NCBI GenBank assembly: GCA_016715075.1
Contig: JADKBK010000005.1
Coordinates: 186,001 to 250,000 of the forward strand
Length of the DNA stretch: 64,000 nucleotides
Origin: Bacteroidales bacterium
GTDB taxonomy: Bacteria > Bacteroidota > Bacteroidia > Bacteroidales > VadinHA17
Direction of reading: 5' to 3'
Under the pieces are notes generated by a model, which ran no database searches, was not told the DNA's origin, and saw only the letters and a program-made list of their open reading frames with translations. How positions within the stretch are numbered: the first letter of the stretch is position 1; each line of letters begins with the position of its first letter. Shown here in pieces: positions 44,803 through 53,788 of this stretch. A program made the position numbers and the translations under genes.

Positions 44803-45861
44803 CTATTGCTGCTTAGGAGTATTACTTTCAGAAGGTTCAGGAATTTGATCTTTCCCCTTAATATACCTTCCAACCTGTTTAAGGGTTGCGGCGTCAATTC
44901 CCCTTATACGTCCGGCATAATCAGGGCCGATATCGAGTGAAAATATATTTCCGAATTTAACAGCGCCGAGGTAGTCCTCATAGATTTTTTCAGCTGGAAG
45001 GCACAAATTATCGTGTACCGGAAGAGAGTAAAACCACATTGCACCACCCTCATGGGCAGGCAGTATAGGATAGGTGAATTCAGCAGCAATATAGCCTTTG
45101 TAATCGCCACCGTTTTTATTGAAACCTGCACCTGAAATGTCATTCAGTGCTGACGGATGTCCAAGCTCTCCAAGACGAATGCGGCCGGCTGGAGTGCCAT
45201 GATTATAACCTGGAAGACAATTTGGCTGAAATGACTCAACCCATTTATCAGTTTCTTCATGGCTCAGACCACCATCTCCCTGTGCATGGTCAAACCATAT
45301 ATATTCAATTGGTCCGTAATTGGTGAGAAGTTCTTTAAGCTGTGCTTTTTTAATTTCAGGATTTATTCCGCCGCTCTTGGAAAAGCTGGCTCCGGGGAAT
45401 GTCCAGTCTCCTTCAGAAAAATAGAGAGCAAGCTTAATTCCATATCTGTCGCAAGATTTTCTGAGTTTCGCAAGTACATCTATCCCGAGAGGACTGTTTG
45501 TTACTTTTTTCCGGGAGGTTTGGGTGTCCCACAAGCAGAAACCATCATGATGTTTGGTAAGAAACAGGATGTAATGCATACCCGCTTTTTTTGCCACTTT
45601 ACACCATTGGTCCGTATCGCATCCTGTAGCCCTGAAGAAGCTGGCATCCTTATCTTCGGTGGGAGTCCATTCCTGCCCTGAAAAAGTGCTGAAGCTCCAG
45701 CAGATAAACATTCCGAACTTCATATCGCTTATTTGTTTTGCACGAACCTGATCGTCAACCTTTTTTAAATAATTCTTATCCCTATCTCCCGAGAAACCAG
45801 TCAGAACTATCAGGCTAATTGAGATAAGGATTAATGTTGTCAGTTTATTCATAGTTTTCAT
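44803..45861 (-). CDS. Alpha-L-fucosidase, GH29
   Basis: A 352-residue protein when started at the ATG at 45861, which opens into a signal peptide ending around residue 24 (LTGFSG). The frame continues upstream but runs into the repeat at 45903-45990. The GH29 barrel shows KFGMFICWSFSTFSGQEW near 48, TKHHDGFCLWDT near 102, and the nucleophile Asp191 in YIWFDHAQGDGG. There is no C-terminal carbohydrate-binding module, so it is a compact catalytic unit. It is distinct from the GH29 at 35.4 kb (with discoidin-like domain), so the two likely have different linkages. It lies in the fucose operon between the methyltransferase and fucP genes. Confidence 0.92.
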   Translation of the reverse strand: MKTMNKLTTLILISISLIVLTGFSGDRDKNYLKKVDDQVRAKQISDMKFGMFICWSFSTFSGQEWTPTEDKDASFFRATGCDTDQWCKVAKKAGMHYILFLTKHHDGFCLWDTQTSRKKVTNSPLGIDVLAKLRKSCDRYGIKLALYFSEGDWTFPGASFSKSGGINPEIKKAQLKELLTNYGPIEYIWFDHAQGDGGLSHEETDKWVESFQPNCLPGYNHGTPAGRIRLGELGHPSALNDISGAGFNKNGGDYKGYIAAEFTYPILPAHEGGAMWFYSLPVHDNLCLPAEKIYEDYLGAVKFGNIFSLDIGPDYAGRIRGIDAATLKQVGRYIKGKDQIPEPSESNTPKQQ

Positions 45862-45902
45862 TTTTGAAATACAACTCTTGTTAAAGAGAAAAATGTTTAT
45901 TT

Positions 45903-45990
45903 GCCACCAAGGCTCCAGGACACGAAGATTCACCAAGGGGCCTTTAAAGATATTCTCTTTTGAAACTTGGTGACTTAGTGTCTTGGTGGC
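45903..45990. repeat. GCCACCAAG inverted repeat
   Basis: GCCACCAAG (45903-45911) and CTTGGTGGC (45982-45990) form perfect outer arms, with ATTCACCAAGG and AACTTGGTGA forming imperfect inner arms. Words such as GACACGAAG repeat inside. It lies in the 168-bp gap between the methyltransferase and GH29 genes. Similar CACCAAG/CACGAAG elements are widespread in Bacteroidota intergenic DNA. Confidence 0.65.
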
Positions 45991-46029
45991 TATTGCTTTT
46001 TAGTAGAATCAATTGTTTAAGCTCTTGAA

Positions 46030-47144
46030 CTAGTAAATACAATCTCTTGCTGCATCAGCCATGATTTTGATATTTTCGACAGGTGTCTCAAAGAAATGGT
46101 CGAGCAGGCGCAGATATATCCTCCGTCATATCCGACTTTCTCAAACAGAGTATGCACCATATTTTTTATTTTATCATGGGGCCCGTCAGTAAGAACATTG
46201 TACTGGTCAATTCCTCCGATCAGGGAAATTCTTTTTCCAACTTTTTCTCTGAGTTCCCATGGTTCCTGGTTTCCTCCGATGCTTTTTGGAGCCAGGGTTT
46301 CGGAACAGTCAGTCCCGTTTGCCACGATGTATTCCTCAATCCCATATGTACCTCCGCAGGTATGGTATGTAATTTTAAACCCCAGCGAATGAAGGGCATC
46401 ATGCATCTTTCTGTCATAGGGCATGCAGAATTCCTTATGCAGATCCGGTGAGACCAGGGTGGAAGAGGAGGAGCCCCCGCCAGTTTCAACCAGGTCAAAT
46501 TTAGCGCCCTTCATAGAATTTACAAACTCCAGTTTTTTATCAAGAAGTATTCCCATCAGGGTATGAACCCAGCCCGGGTCAGTCATCGCTTTTATTATCA
46601 GTTCGTTGATGTCATATAAACAGGCGGCATGCTGCCAGCATCCGGCCTGGTCACCCCATACGAATCCACGTACGATACCATTATCTCCGACCTCATTATA
46701 TACTGCTTCAAGGGGCTTTTTGTCAAGCCTTGGCACTGGCATGAATTTGCGGATCAGCTCGAGATCCTCATCTTTTTTGATAAGGTACTCTGTTATCCAT
46801 GTAGTTTTTCTGTTACCTGCTGTTTTATAGGTGAGATCTCCCCCCGGGGTTATGATCCTGTGATGATTAATCCTTTTTTCAGGATGATCATTTATTACCT
46901 GCACCTCATCTTTCCATTCAGGTGTCGAGAATTTTGCAAAATCAGCATCGACAAGCCAAAACTGACCCATATCAGCGAAATACTGGATGGCCGCATCCAT
47001 GCCTACCTGCTTAAAAGCCTCCAGCGGAGTTATACCATTCATATAAGTATCCAGGTGATAGCCCTGCCATTGGTGTACGGTGACCGGCAGCCGGTCAGGC
47101 TTTTCGCCGTTAATGGCACACATCATTCTTTCTTTTGAATTCAC
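46030..47144 (-). CDS. Uroporphyrinogen decarboxylase-family protein, MtaA/CmuA-like methyltransferase (frameshifted near 46101)
   Basis: TIM-barrel protein of the URO-D superfamily. Unlike true uroporphyrinogen decarboxylase it has the zinc-ligand set of corrinoid methyltransferases: His and Cys in TYHTCGG and a downstream Cys in GGYICACS. The straight frame goes on to 46017 but loses family similarity after CACS. A missing base near 46101 restores DHFFETPVENIKIMADAA and a stop at 46030-46032, giving about 372 residues. Zinc enzymes of this type transfer a methyl group between a corrinoid protein and a thiol. No corrinoid protein gene is adjacent. It is 18 bp downstream of the GH95 gene, inside a fucosidase operon, which suggests a methylated sugar as substrate source; that is inference. 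Confidence 0.8.
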
Positions 47145-47162
47145 ATCGTGACGGATTAGTGG

Positions 47163-49586
47163 TTAATAATCAATATCCAGTATATCATTTTTCTCAAGAG
47201 CTATTCTCAATATATCATCTTCAGAAAATTCAGCTTTGCATCTTTGCCCGTTTTTAGAAATTTTTGCTTTTGCGGGATCAGGGATCTTAATTTTGTAGGA
47301 ATTACTGATATCTGCCTTTAAAGATGCCTTTGTAATTTTCATTCCGGTCCATGCAGCGCTTACTGTTGCATTACCTCTGACGCACAGTCCTTTATAATAT
47401 CCTGTCTCCCATGCTGAAGGCAGGGCAGGAAGAAATTCTATATAATCCTCATGGCTCTGTATCAGCATTTCTGCAATACCTGATGCTGCTGCCTCATTAC
47501 CGTCCAGAACAAATATATCGTAATTAGCCCCGGCAATTCCTGCAACTGAGATCGTAAGGAGGTTTTCTCGTGTTAAATCCCTGAGGAGGATATTTAAGCT
47601 GTTAAACGCTTTTTCCTGTTCTTTAAGACGGGCAAAGAAATTTATCATATTGGCCCTGCTCCATTCAACATCTTCCCAACCCGGAGCATCAAGTCTGTAC
47701 TGGATGGTTTTTGCAGCTGCCTTTGCAAGTTCAGGTGTTTTTTTCAGAGAGATCTGTGAATAGGGATACAATGAAGTTAAGTGGGTTGTATGACGGTGAT
47801 TCGGCACTGCCTTTTCATAATCATAAAACCACTCCCGGAGCTCTCCTGTGTTTCCTGTTTGCAGAGGGGGCAGCTTGCTGCGGGCTGCTTCCAGTGTAAG
47901 TCTGAAATCCTGATCCGTACCGAGTATCTCTGAAGCAGAGATACATGCAGAAAACAATTCATAGACAAATACCCTGTCGCAGGCAGGCATCATTGAGAGT
48001 GATAATACATCTCCTTTATACCTGAATGAATTCTCAGGTGAGGTGCAGGGACCTGTCATTAAATAACCGCTTTCAGGATCCGTTACCATATAATCAAGAA
48101 AAAACTCAGCATTCTTTTTAAGGAGCGGATAAGCTTTGTTTTCAAGGAAACCTTTATCGGCAGTATAATTAAAATGCTCCCAGAGATGCAGAGCTATCCA
48201 GGTCCCGGCAGCCGGAAACAAGCCCCAGCCCGGCCATTCCCCCGGTGCAGTATATCCCCATACATTTGTAACGGTATGAGCAACCCAGCCTGGACTTCCA
48301 TATACCTTAGCCGCAGTTTTTTCGCCGGCTTTTGCAAGGAATTCTATATAATTGAACAAAGGAGTATTACATTCTGGCAGGTTGGTAATATTAGTCGCCC
48401 AGTAGTTTTGCTGGGTATTTATGTCGAGATGGTAGTCGCAGGTCCAGGGCATATTTGCTGCAAGATTATCATTCCATAAACCCTGCAGATTAGCAGGCAG
48501 GGGTGAATTCTCTCTTGAACATGAAATTATAAGATATCTGTTATACTGCAGAAAGAGGGAGCAAAGATCCGGATCATCGCTTCCTTCATTGTATTTCTTA
48601 AACCTGATATCAGTAGGAAGATTTTCCTTTTCCCCGTTTCCAAGGGATATCTCAAACCTGTTAAATAAATTTGTATAGTCTTGAATATGGTCATTCTTAA
48701 GCCCACTGTATTTTTTTGATGCGGCACTCTCTACTGTTTTTTTGCAGATATCCTTAAACCGAGGACTGTTATAGCTTGTTCTTATATCTGCAATTAGAAT
48801 TACTTCATCTGCCATGCTGATGAATAATTCATTTTCACCTGGTTTTACAGACCCCCCCATAACGGAAGCATTCACTATTCCCATGAAGTCAACTCCTCCT
48901 ATGCTGAAATCGGGGAATCCCCTTACCTTTAACGAAGATGTTGCTTTCCCCGAAAACTCCAGACGGCTATTGTCTGAGGATATCATTGATTTGCTGAGCA
49001 GATCAAGTGAAACAGTGCAGCTGATCATGTTTTTTCTGTCCGCAGTCAGCCTTATAATCAGGATGTTGTCAGGGTTGGAACAAAAATATTCCCTTGTGTA
49101 AAAGACTCCGCCAGATTTGAAGGTAACCGTTGTAATTGCATTTTCAAGGTTTAATTCTCTCCGGTATTCTGAAATGCTTTTTTCATCGAGATTGAATTTC
49201 ATGTTCAGATCACCGACAGGAATATGAGTCCCAAAAGTATTAGGTTTGCCTGAGAGATACTTTATAGCTGAATCATTACCCTGTTTGAGCTTTCCATCAA
49301 AGAATAACTGCCTGATCTCTGCAAGTTTTGCTTTACCGCAGGTTACTTCCTGCTTTGGATCCGGCTGACCCGCCCACATTGTTATCTCATTAAGTGCAAT
49401 CCGGTCATTATTTATTCCTCCGAAAATCATTGCGCCGAGTCGGCCGTTTCCTACAGGAGTCGATTGCATCCATTCTTTGGCAGGCTGATTATACCACAGT
49501 TTTAAAGCCGGTTTTTCAGGTCCGGAAGCTGTAACCGAAGCAATTGTATAAAAGATCAGAATATGGATCCAAATCAGTTTCATCAC
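47163..49586 (-). CDS. Alpha-L-fucosidase, GH95
   Basis: A 807-residue secreted glycosidase: signal peptide (1-20, ending VTASG), N-terminal beta domain with PVGNGRLGAMIFGG near residue 43 and ALNEITMWAGQPDP near 64, then the (alpha/alpha)6 barrel. Family motifs are LQGLWNDNLAANMPW near 369, DYHLDINTQQNYW, GWVAHTVTNVWGYTAP, and the block PNHRHTTHLTSLYPYSQIS. GH95 enzymes invert alpha-1,2-fucosyl linkages (some act on L-galactose). In characterised enzymes two Asn in an NIN-type element activate water; here it reads DIN, so specificity may differ. First gene of the fucose operon, with 345 bp of upstream non-coding sequence. Confidence 0.92.
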   Translation of the reverse strand: MMKLIWIHILIFYTIASVTASGPEKPALKLWYNQPAKEWMQSTPVGNGRLGAMIFGGINNDRIALNEITMWAGQPDPKQEVTCGKAKLAEIRQLFFDGKLKQGNDSAIKYLSGKPNTFGTHIPVGDLNMKFNLDEKSISEYRRELNLENAITTVTFKSGGVFYTREYFCSNPDNILIIRLTADRKNMISCTVSLDLLSKSMISSDNSRLEFSGKATSSLKVRGFPDFSIGGVDFMGIVNASVMGGSVKPGENELFISMADEVILIADIRTSYNSPRFKDICKKTVESAASKKYSGLKNDHIQDYTNLFNRFEISLGNGEKENLPTDIRFKKYNEGSDDPDLCSLFLQYNRYLIISCSRENSPLPANLQGLWNDNLAANMPWTCDYHLDINTQQNYWATNITNLPECNTPLFNYIEFLAKAGEKTAAKVYGSPGWVAHTVTNVWGYTAPGEWPGWGLFPAAGTWIALHLWEHFNYTADKGFLENKAYPLLKKNAEFFLDYMVTDPESGYLMTGPCTSPENSFRYKGDVLSLSMMPACDRVFVYELFSACISASEILGTDQDFRLTLEAARSKLPPLQTGNTGELREWFYDYEKAVPNHRHTTHLTSLYPYSQISLKKTPELAKAAAKTIQYRLDAPGWEDVEWSRANMINFFARLKEQEKAFNSLNILLRDLTRENLLTISVAGIAGANYDIFVLDGNEAAASGIAEMLIQSHEDYIEFLPALPSAWETGYYKGLCVRGNATVSAAWTGMKITKASLKADISNSYKIKIPDPAKAKISKNGQRCKAEFSEDDILRIALEKNDILDIDY

Positions 49587-49931
49587 AGAAGAATTATCCA
49601 GGTTTGAAAAAGCAACAGTTAAAATTAGAATATTATTTTACATTTCAAGATGCAAAAAATAATTCAATGTCTGACAATAGTCACATTCCTGTAATCTGAA
49701 AATGATAACTTTGTTGAGATGACTTTTTGAAAACTCCTTTGCACAGTCCTTTGAAAAACCTATTGAGTCCTTCCTTCTAAATTGCAGGAATTTTAAATTC
49801 AATGGATATTAAGATTAACTCGAATGGACCAAAGGTTAAGAGGCTGGTAATATTATTCATGAGAGAGACAGGTAAAATGTACAGAAAAAGTCCTTTTCCA
49901 ATATATTGAAAGAACAATAAAATCTGAATCT
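49587..49931. other. 345-bp divergent intergenic region
   Basis: The gap between the GH95 operon and the molybdopterin-like lipoprotein gene. An exact -7 element TAACTTTG lies at 49706-49713 on the plus strand, but without a -33 partner and over 200 bp from the next ATG. No hairpin, repeat or open frame of note was seen. Confidence 0.4.
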
Positions 49932-50999
49932 ATGAAGCAGTCAACAATCTTCCTTTTTCTTTTATTAAGTATCTTCTCATGCAGAAATGATGAAAAACAA
50001 AAGATCTCAGAACATCCTGGAACAGATAAACAATTAATTGATACTGCAGATATGACCAATAATTTTTATGACAATACAGAAACATTTGCCCTTCCTGTAA
50101 GGGATCTGGTTATTGAAGGTGAGATTTCCAATCCCGGGGCAGTCGATTTTACTAAGCTTCAAAAACATTCTGTCATTGTGAAGGAAGCACTGCTGGACAG
50201 TGCCGGTTCGGACAGGTTTGTCGGAGCCTACAGGTATGATGGTTATTCGCTTTTCGATATCCTGAATGAAAGAATTCTTAATAAAGAAAACAGTGCGGAG
50301 TTTAAACCAATTATAGATCTTTATATCGAAATAGAGAATGACAAAGGGCAGAAAGTTTTTTTCAGCTGGGGTGAAATCTATTATCCCAACAATCTGCACA
50401 GGATAATAATTGCTTCAGATGTAGCAAGGATAGTACCTTCAAAAACAAAAGATCTGTGGCCTCTGCCTGCTGAGAGTAAGATAGTTGCCGGGAATGACCT
50501 TGTAACAGAAAGGAATATTTCCTCCCCGGTCAGAATAACGGTTAGATCATGTCCCCTTTCCTTTAAGGTTGACAGGAATATGAGTGATATGAACTCTCCT
50601 GACATCACTGTTTTTAAAGCTTTGAAGAAGGCAGATGTCATTACTGCATTGCCAAATAACATCAACGTTCAGACTTTCAATACAATATTCTATGGCAGGG
50701 GCAGGGGTATTCATAGTACCACGCCTTTTTCAGGTATCCTTTTAAAGGACCTTATCATAAAATATTACCCCATCAGCAGGGAGAATCTGCAAACAGGAAT
50801 GCTCTGTCTGGCAGGAATTGATGGTTACAGGTGTGCCTTTTCGTATTCGGAAATTTTTAACAGGAATGACCAGCAGGAATTTCTTCTCATCAAGGGAAAG
50901 CCAGGTGAAGAGGGTGGCCAATTCAGAGTTTTTGCAGCATGTGACTTTTTCTCTGACAGGGCGGTTAAGTCCCTCAGTGAAATTCATATGGGGTACTAA
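49932..50999 (+). CDS. Lipoprotein with sulfite-oxidase-like (molybdopterin-binding) fold, uncertain
   Basis: A 355-residue lipoprotein (LLSIFSC, Cys17). The mature part shows two repeats of the type VIEGEISNPGAVDF, DLYIEIENDKGQKVFFSWGEI and LLKDLIIKYYP, AGIDGYRCAFSYSEIF, resembling the sulfite-oxidase-like molybdopterin-binding domain often found in secreted proteins, here apparently twice. The cofactor-binding Cys of true sulfite oxidases is not clearly identifiable; the only candidate is in VRSCPLSF. It may be a degenerate, non-catalytic relative. It stands alone, 345 bp from the divergent GH95 gene and upstream of a palindrome cluster. Confidence 0.55.
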   Translation: MKQSTIFLFLLLSIFSCRNDEKQKISEHPGTDKQLIDTADMTNNFYDNTETFALPVRDLVIEGEISNPGAVDFTKLQKHSVIVKEALLDSAGSDRFVGAYRYDGYSLFDILNERILNKENSAEFKPIIDLYIEIENDKGQKVFFSWGEIYYPNNLHRIIIASDVARIVPSKTKDLWPLPAESKIVAGNDLVTERNISSPVRITVRSCPLSFKVDRNMSDMNSPDITVFKALKKADVITALPNNINVQTFNTIFYGRGRGIHSTTPFSGILLKDLIIKYYPISRENLQTGMLCLAGIDGYRCAFSYSEIFNRNDQQEFLLIKGKPGEEGGQFRVFAACDFFSDRAVKSLSEIHMGY

Positions 51000-51060
51000 A
51001 TCCCGGATCATTTCTCGTCTGGCGGGATGGTAAGCTGCATAATCTCATGATGTGGTTTCA

Positions 51061-51340
51061 CGCCCCTACGGGGCTCCAATCCGGTGAGTATTCACGAACA
51101 GGGCGTTGCCCTGTTTTATTGTATGTCGCCCCTACGGGGCTATGATAAGATGTTGGAGGCATGAACGGGACGATGCCCTGTTTTGTAATATGGTCTTAAC
51201 AAGGTTAAGCTAAGGATATCCTTTCCGGTTGAGCATGAGATATTCGGAAGTACTTAAGGCCGTAGGCCTCAAATACTATAAAGCAGGGCATCGCCCTGCT
51301 GCTGCGCTTCGACACTGACTTTAAGCCCCGTAGGGGCGCT
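51061..51340. repeat. Nested cluster of short palindromes
   Basis: Within about 280 bp there are two direct copies of GCCCCTACGGGGC (51062-51074, 51128-51140) and an inverted copy GCCCCGTAGGGGC (51325-51337), plus ACAGGGCGTTGCCCTGT (51098-51114), a degenerate GGGACGATGCCCTGTT (about 51166-51183), AGGCCGTAGGCCT (51257-51269) and AGCAGGGCATCGCCCTGCT (51282-51300). The order on the left is roughly mirrored on the right, so the whole is a large inverted repeat. No coding frame is present. It may be a non-autonomous mobile element or a structured RNA. Confidence 0.8.
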
Positions 51341-51501
51341 ATATCATTTTATTAAAACCTGACCCATGTATGATAAGGGAGGTGTAAGCGGGGCACAGCA
51401 CCGTTTTTATCCTATGATTATAAAATATATAAAAGCAGAAGTTTGGTTAACATGTAAAATTCCTGATTCCACAGGGAAAAACTACCCGTCTGTTGAATCT
51501 T

Positions 51502-51533
51502 TTTGCATGGCTATCTTTTTGAATATAGTTTTG
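51502..51533 (+). promoter_or_regulatory. Bacteroidota-type promoter for the Spy-like/CotH cluster
   Basis: TTTG at 51502-51505 and TAGTTTTG at 51526-51533 match the -33 and -7 elements (TAnnTTTG) with 20 bp between them, the best promoter match in the window. The predicted start site is about 40 bp before the ATG at 51581. Confidence 0.7.
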
Positions 51534-51580
51534 TTTCAGTAAACAGAACTTTAAATTAAGATGCCATGATAACAGAAATT

Positions 51581-52235
51581 ATGCGTAAATCAAGTTGCCA
51601 AAGTTTCATTCTTATCCTGATACTTCTAATGACTTTAATTAATGCAAGGAGTTTCTCTCAGGAAAAGACAGTGACAGGACAAATGCCTCATGAGGCTCCT
51701 GTGACAATAACATCCGAACAAAAAGCTCAGATAAAAACTATCCTTTCAGGTTACTCTCCATCAAAATTGACTGCGGACCAGGCTAAGGAGATTCATGAAA
51801 AATTCAGGACTGCAGGAATTCATCCGGCACCTGAAACCAGGGGATGCAATAATTGCAGCCGGTTTTGATCCCGAAAAGTTAAGAGCTCTCGCTCCTCCTC
51901 CCGGAAAGGATAACAAGGATTGTCATAAACCTCCATCATCAGAAGAGAGGATGAAAATTGTAGATGAAATGATCATTAAGCCACTCTCCCTGAATTCCAG
52001 TCAGAGTGAGACGGTCATGGGAGCCTTCAGGGAGTTTTTTAAAGGAATGGATAAGTTAAGACAGGACCTGCAGCAAAATACTCCTGCTCCGCCTGTTAAA
52101 TCAAAAATTGAGCCACTGGAGAAAGCCCGCGATGAGAAGATTAAGCAGGTAATGACTAAGGAATTGTTCTTAAAATACCAGGAACTTGAAAAATCATCAC
52201 GACCATCTAAACCCGGTGGAGAAGGGAATAAGTAG
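51581..52235 (+). CDS. Spy/CpxP-like periplasmic protein (frameshifted near 51843)
   Basis: A secreted protein with a signal peptide (hydrophobic FILILILLMTLINARSFS). The first frame stops at 51868 and a second frame (51795-52235) carries the rest. One extra G in the AGGGGAT run near 51840-51844 explains it; removal gives PETRDAIIAAGFDPEKLRAL and a protein of about 217 residues. The C-terminal half is a charged helical region (LSLNSSQSETVMGAFREFF, DEKIKQVMTKELFLKYQEL) like the LTxxQ repeats of Spy/CpxP chaperones and metal-binding relatives. The family assignment is tentative because the core motif is poorly conserved. First gene of a plus-strand run with the CotH and two-component genes. Confidence 0.65.
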
Positions 52236-52351
52236 ATTTTAACCTGAAGCAGGTAGAAATATATCCGGTATCTGCCAGTGCACTATATAAGCGCCATAGT
52301 TTTTATAGACACATATGCCTGAATTGGATCAATTGTGAAAAAAGAAAACAT

Positions 52352-53695
52352 ATGCAAAGAAATTATATAATAGTCATTATTCTATTAAGCCTGAGGTTTT
52401 ATGGCTGTGAAAAATCACTTGAAGAACAGATAGTTATAGATACCCCGGATTGGACTGATGCCACTCATGGAAATTCTGTTGACCCTGATTATGACAAAGT
52501 ATTTCCGGAGGATGCCGTTCAGCGGTTGGATATTGTGATCAGCAGTGAAGACTGGGCAGCCATCCAGGAAGATCTTGCTGGGATGCCTCATTCCGCACCC
52601 GGCAACAATCTGGATGGCACCTTTGAACCAATCTGGGTGCCCTGTGATTTTTTTTATGGGAATAAGCAATGGTACAAAACAGGGATCAGGGTAAAAGGGA
52701 ATTCAAGTCTTCGGTCAACAATCTCCGCTGGTATTAAGAAATATTCCTTCAAGCTGGATTTTGACCAGTATGAGGATACCTATCCCGGGATTCTTAATCA
52801 AAGGTTTTACGGATTCAAGCAACTGAACCTGAATAATAATTTTGAGGATCAGTCTTTTATGCGTGAGAAGGTTGCGGGTGACTTGTTTCGTGAGTTTGGT
52901 ATACCCTGTGCAAAATCGGCCTATTACGAGGTATATATAAACTATGGAAATGGATCACAGTATTTTGGACTGTATACTCTGGTGGAAGAGGTGGATGATA
53001 CAGTAATTCCCACTCAGTTTGCAATTAATGACGGCAATCTTTACAAGCCGGAAGGGACAGCAGCAAGTTTTGGCAGCGGCACATACAATACTGCGGATTT
53101 TTATAAGAAGACAAATGAAGAATCGAGCGACTGGTCTGATATTAAAGCGCTTTATGATGCGTTACACAGCGGGACCCGGATATCGGATCCGGCTGCATGG
53201 AGAGTATTGCTTGAATCTGAGATAGACATGGATCTCTTTATTAAATGGCTGGCGGCTAATACAGTAATGCAGAACTGGGATTCATATGGCAGGATGCCAC
53301 ATAACTACTATCTTTATAATGATCCTGATTTAAAGCGCTTTATATGGATTCCCTGGGATAACAATGAAGCTCTTCAGACAGGGAAACAGGGTGGTGCAAT
53401 AAATCTTGATCTCAGCGGGGTAAGTGATCAATGGCCTATGATAAGCTATGTTGCATCCGATCTTTTATACTATTCACTTTATAAGCAATATGCAAGGAGC
53501 TTCACATCAGCAGTTTTTGAATCTTCAAAGGTTCAGGTGACGTATGATTACTATTACGATCTGATCAGGGAATCAGTTGAGAAAGAGGAAGCCGGTTATA
53601 CTTTCCTGAGAAATGGCATAAGCGGTTTTGATGCAGCCCTGTTACAACTGAAGCAGCATGTAAGTCAGCGCTGTTCACTTGTTCTGTCACTTTAG
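52352..53695 (+). CDS. CotH-kinase-family lipoprotein
   Basis: A 447-residue lipoprotein (signal LLSLRFYGC, Cys19). The mature part matches the CotH protein-kinase-like fold: VQRLDIVISSEDWAAIQ near 57, GIRVKGNSSLR near 114, KYSFKLDFDQYE, and FYGFKQLNLNNNFEDQSFMREKVA in two parts; then GLYTLVEEVDD and WDSYGRMPHNYYLYND followed by FIWIPWDNNEAL, the site of metal and substrate binding. In Bacillus spores CotH phosphorylates coat proteins; secreted bacterial members of Bacteroidota have unknown targets. It lies between the Spy-like gene and the LytS/LytTR pair, all on the plus strand. Confidence 0.85.
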   Translation: MQRNYIIVIILLSLRFYGCEKSLEEQIVIDTPDWTDATHGNSVDPDYDKVFPEDAVQRLDIVISSEDWAAIQEDLAGMPHSAPGNNLDGTFEPIWVPCDFFYGNKQWYKTGIRVKGNSSLRSTISAGIKKYSFKLDFDQYEDTYPGILNQRFYGFKQLNLNNNFEDQSFMREKVAGDLFREFGIPCAKSAYYEVYINYGNGSQYFGLYTLVEEVDDTVIPTQFAINDGNLYKPEGTAASFGSGTYNTADFYKKTNEESSDWSDIKALYDALHSGTRISDPAAWRVLLESEIDMDLFIKWLAANTVMQNWDSYGRMPHNYYLYNDPDLKRFIWIPWDNNEALQTGKQGGAINLDLSGVSDQWPMISYVASDLLYYSLYKQYARSFTSAVFESSKVQVTYDYYYDLIRESVEKEEAGYTFLRNGISGFDAALLQLKQHVSQRCSLVLSL

Positions 53696-53788
53696 GTTAG
53701 ATATTATCATTAATTGTATCTTTAAAAAACATTCAAATTGTGGTTCAGTGAACGGGAATCGTTAAAAACAGAGAGTTACAGGCATTAG

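Noticed and set aside
46083..47138. Plus-strand open frames opposite the methyltransferase gene
   Set aside because: Shadow frames of the minus-strand gene without motifs or start signals.
53019..53225. 68-codon frame inside the CotH gene
   Set aside because: Shadow frame with no support; the CotH frame is continuous here.
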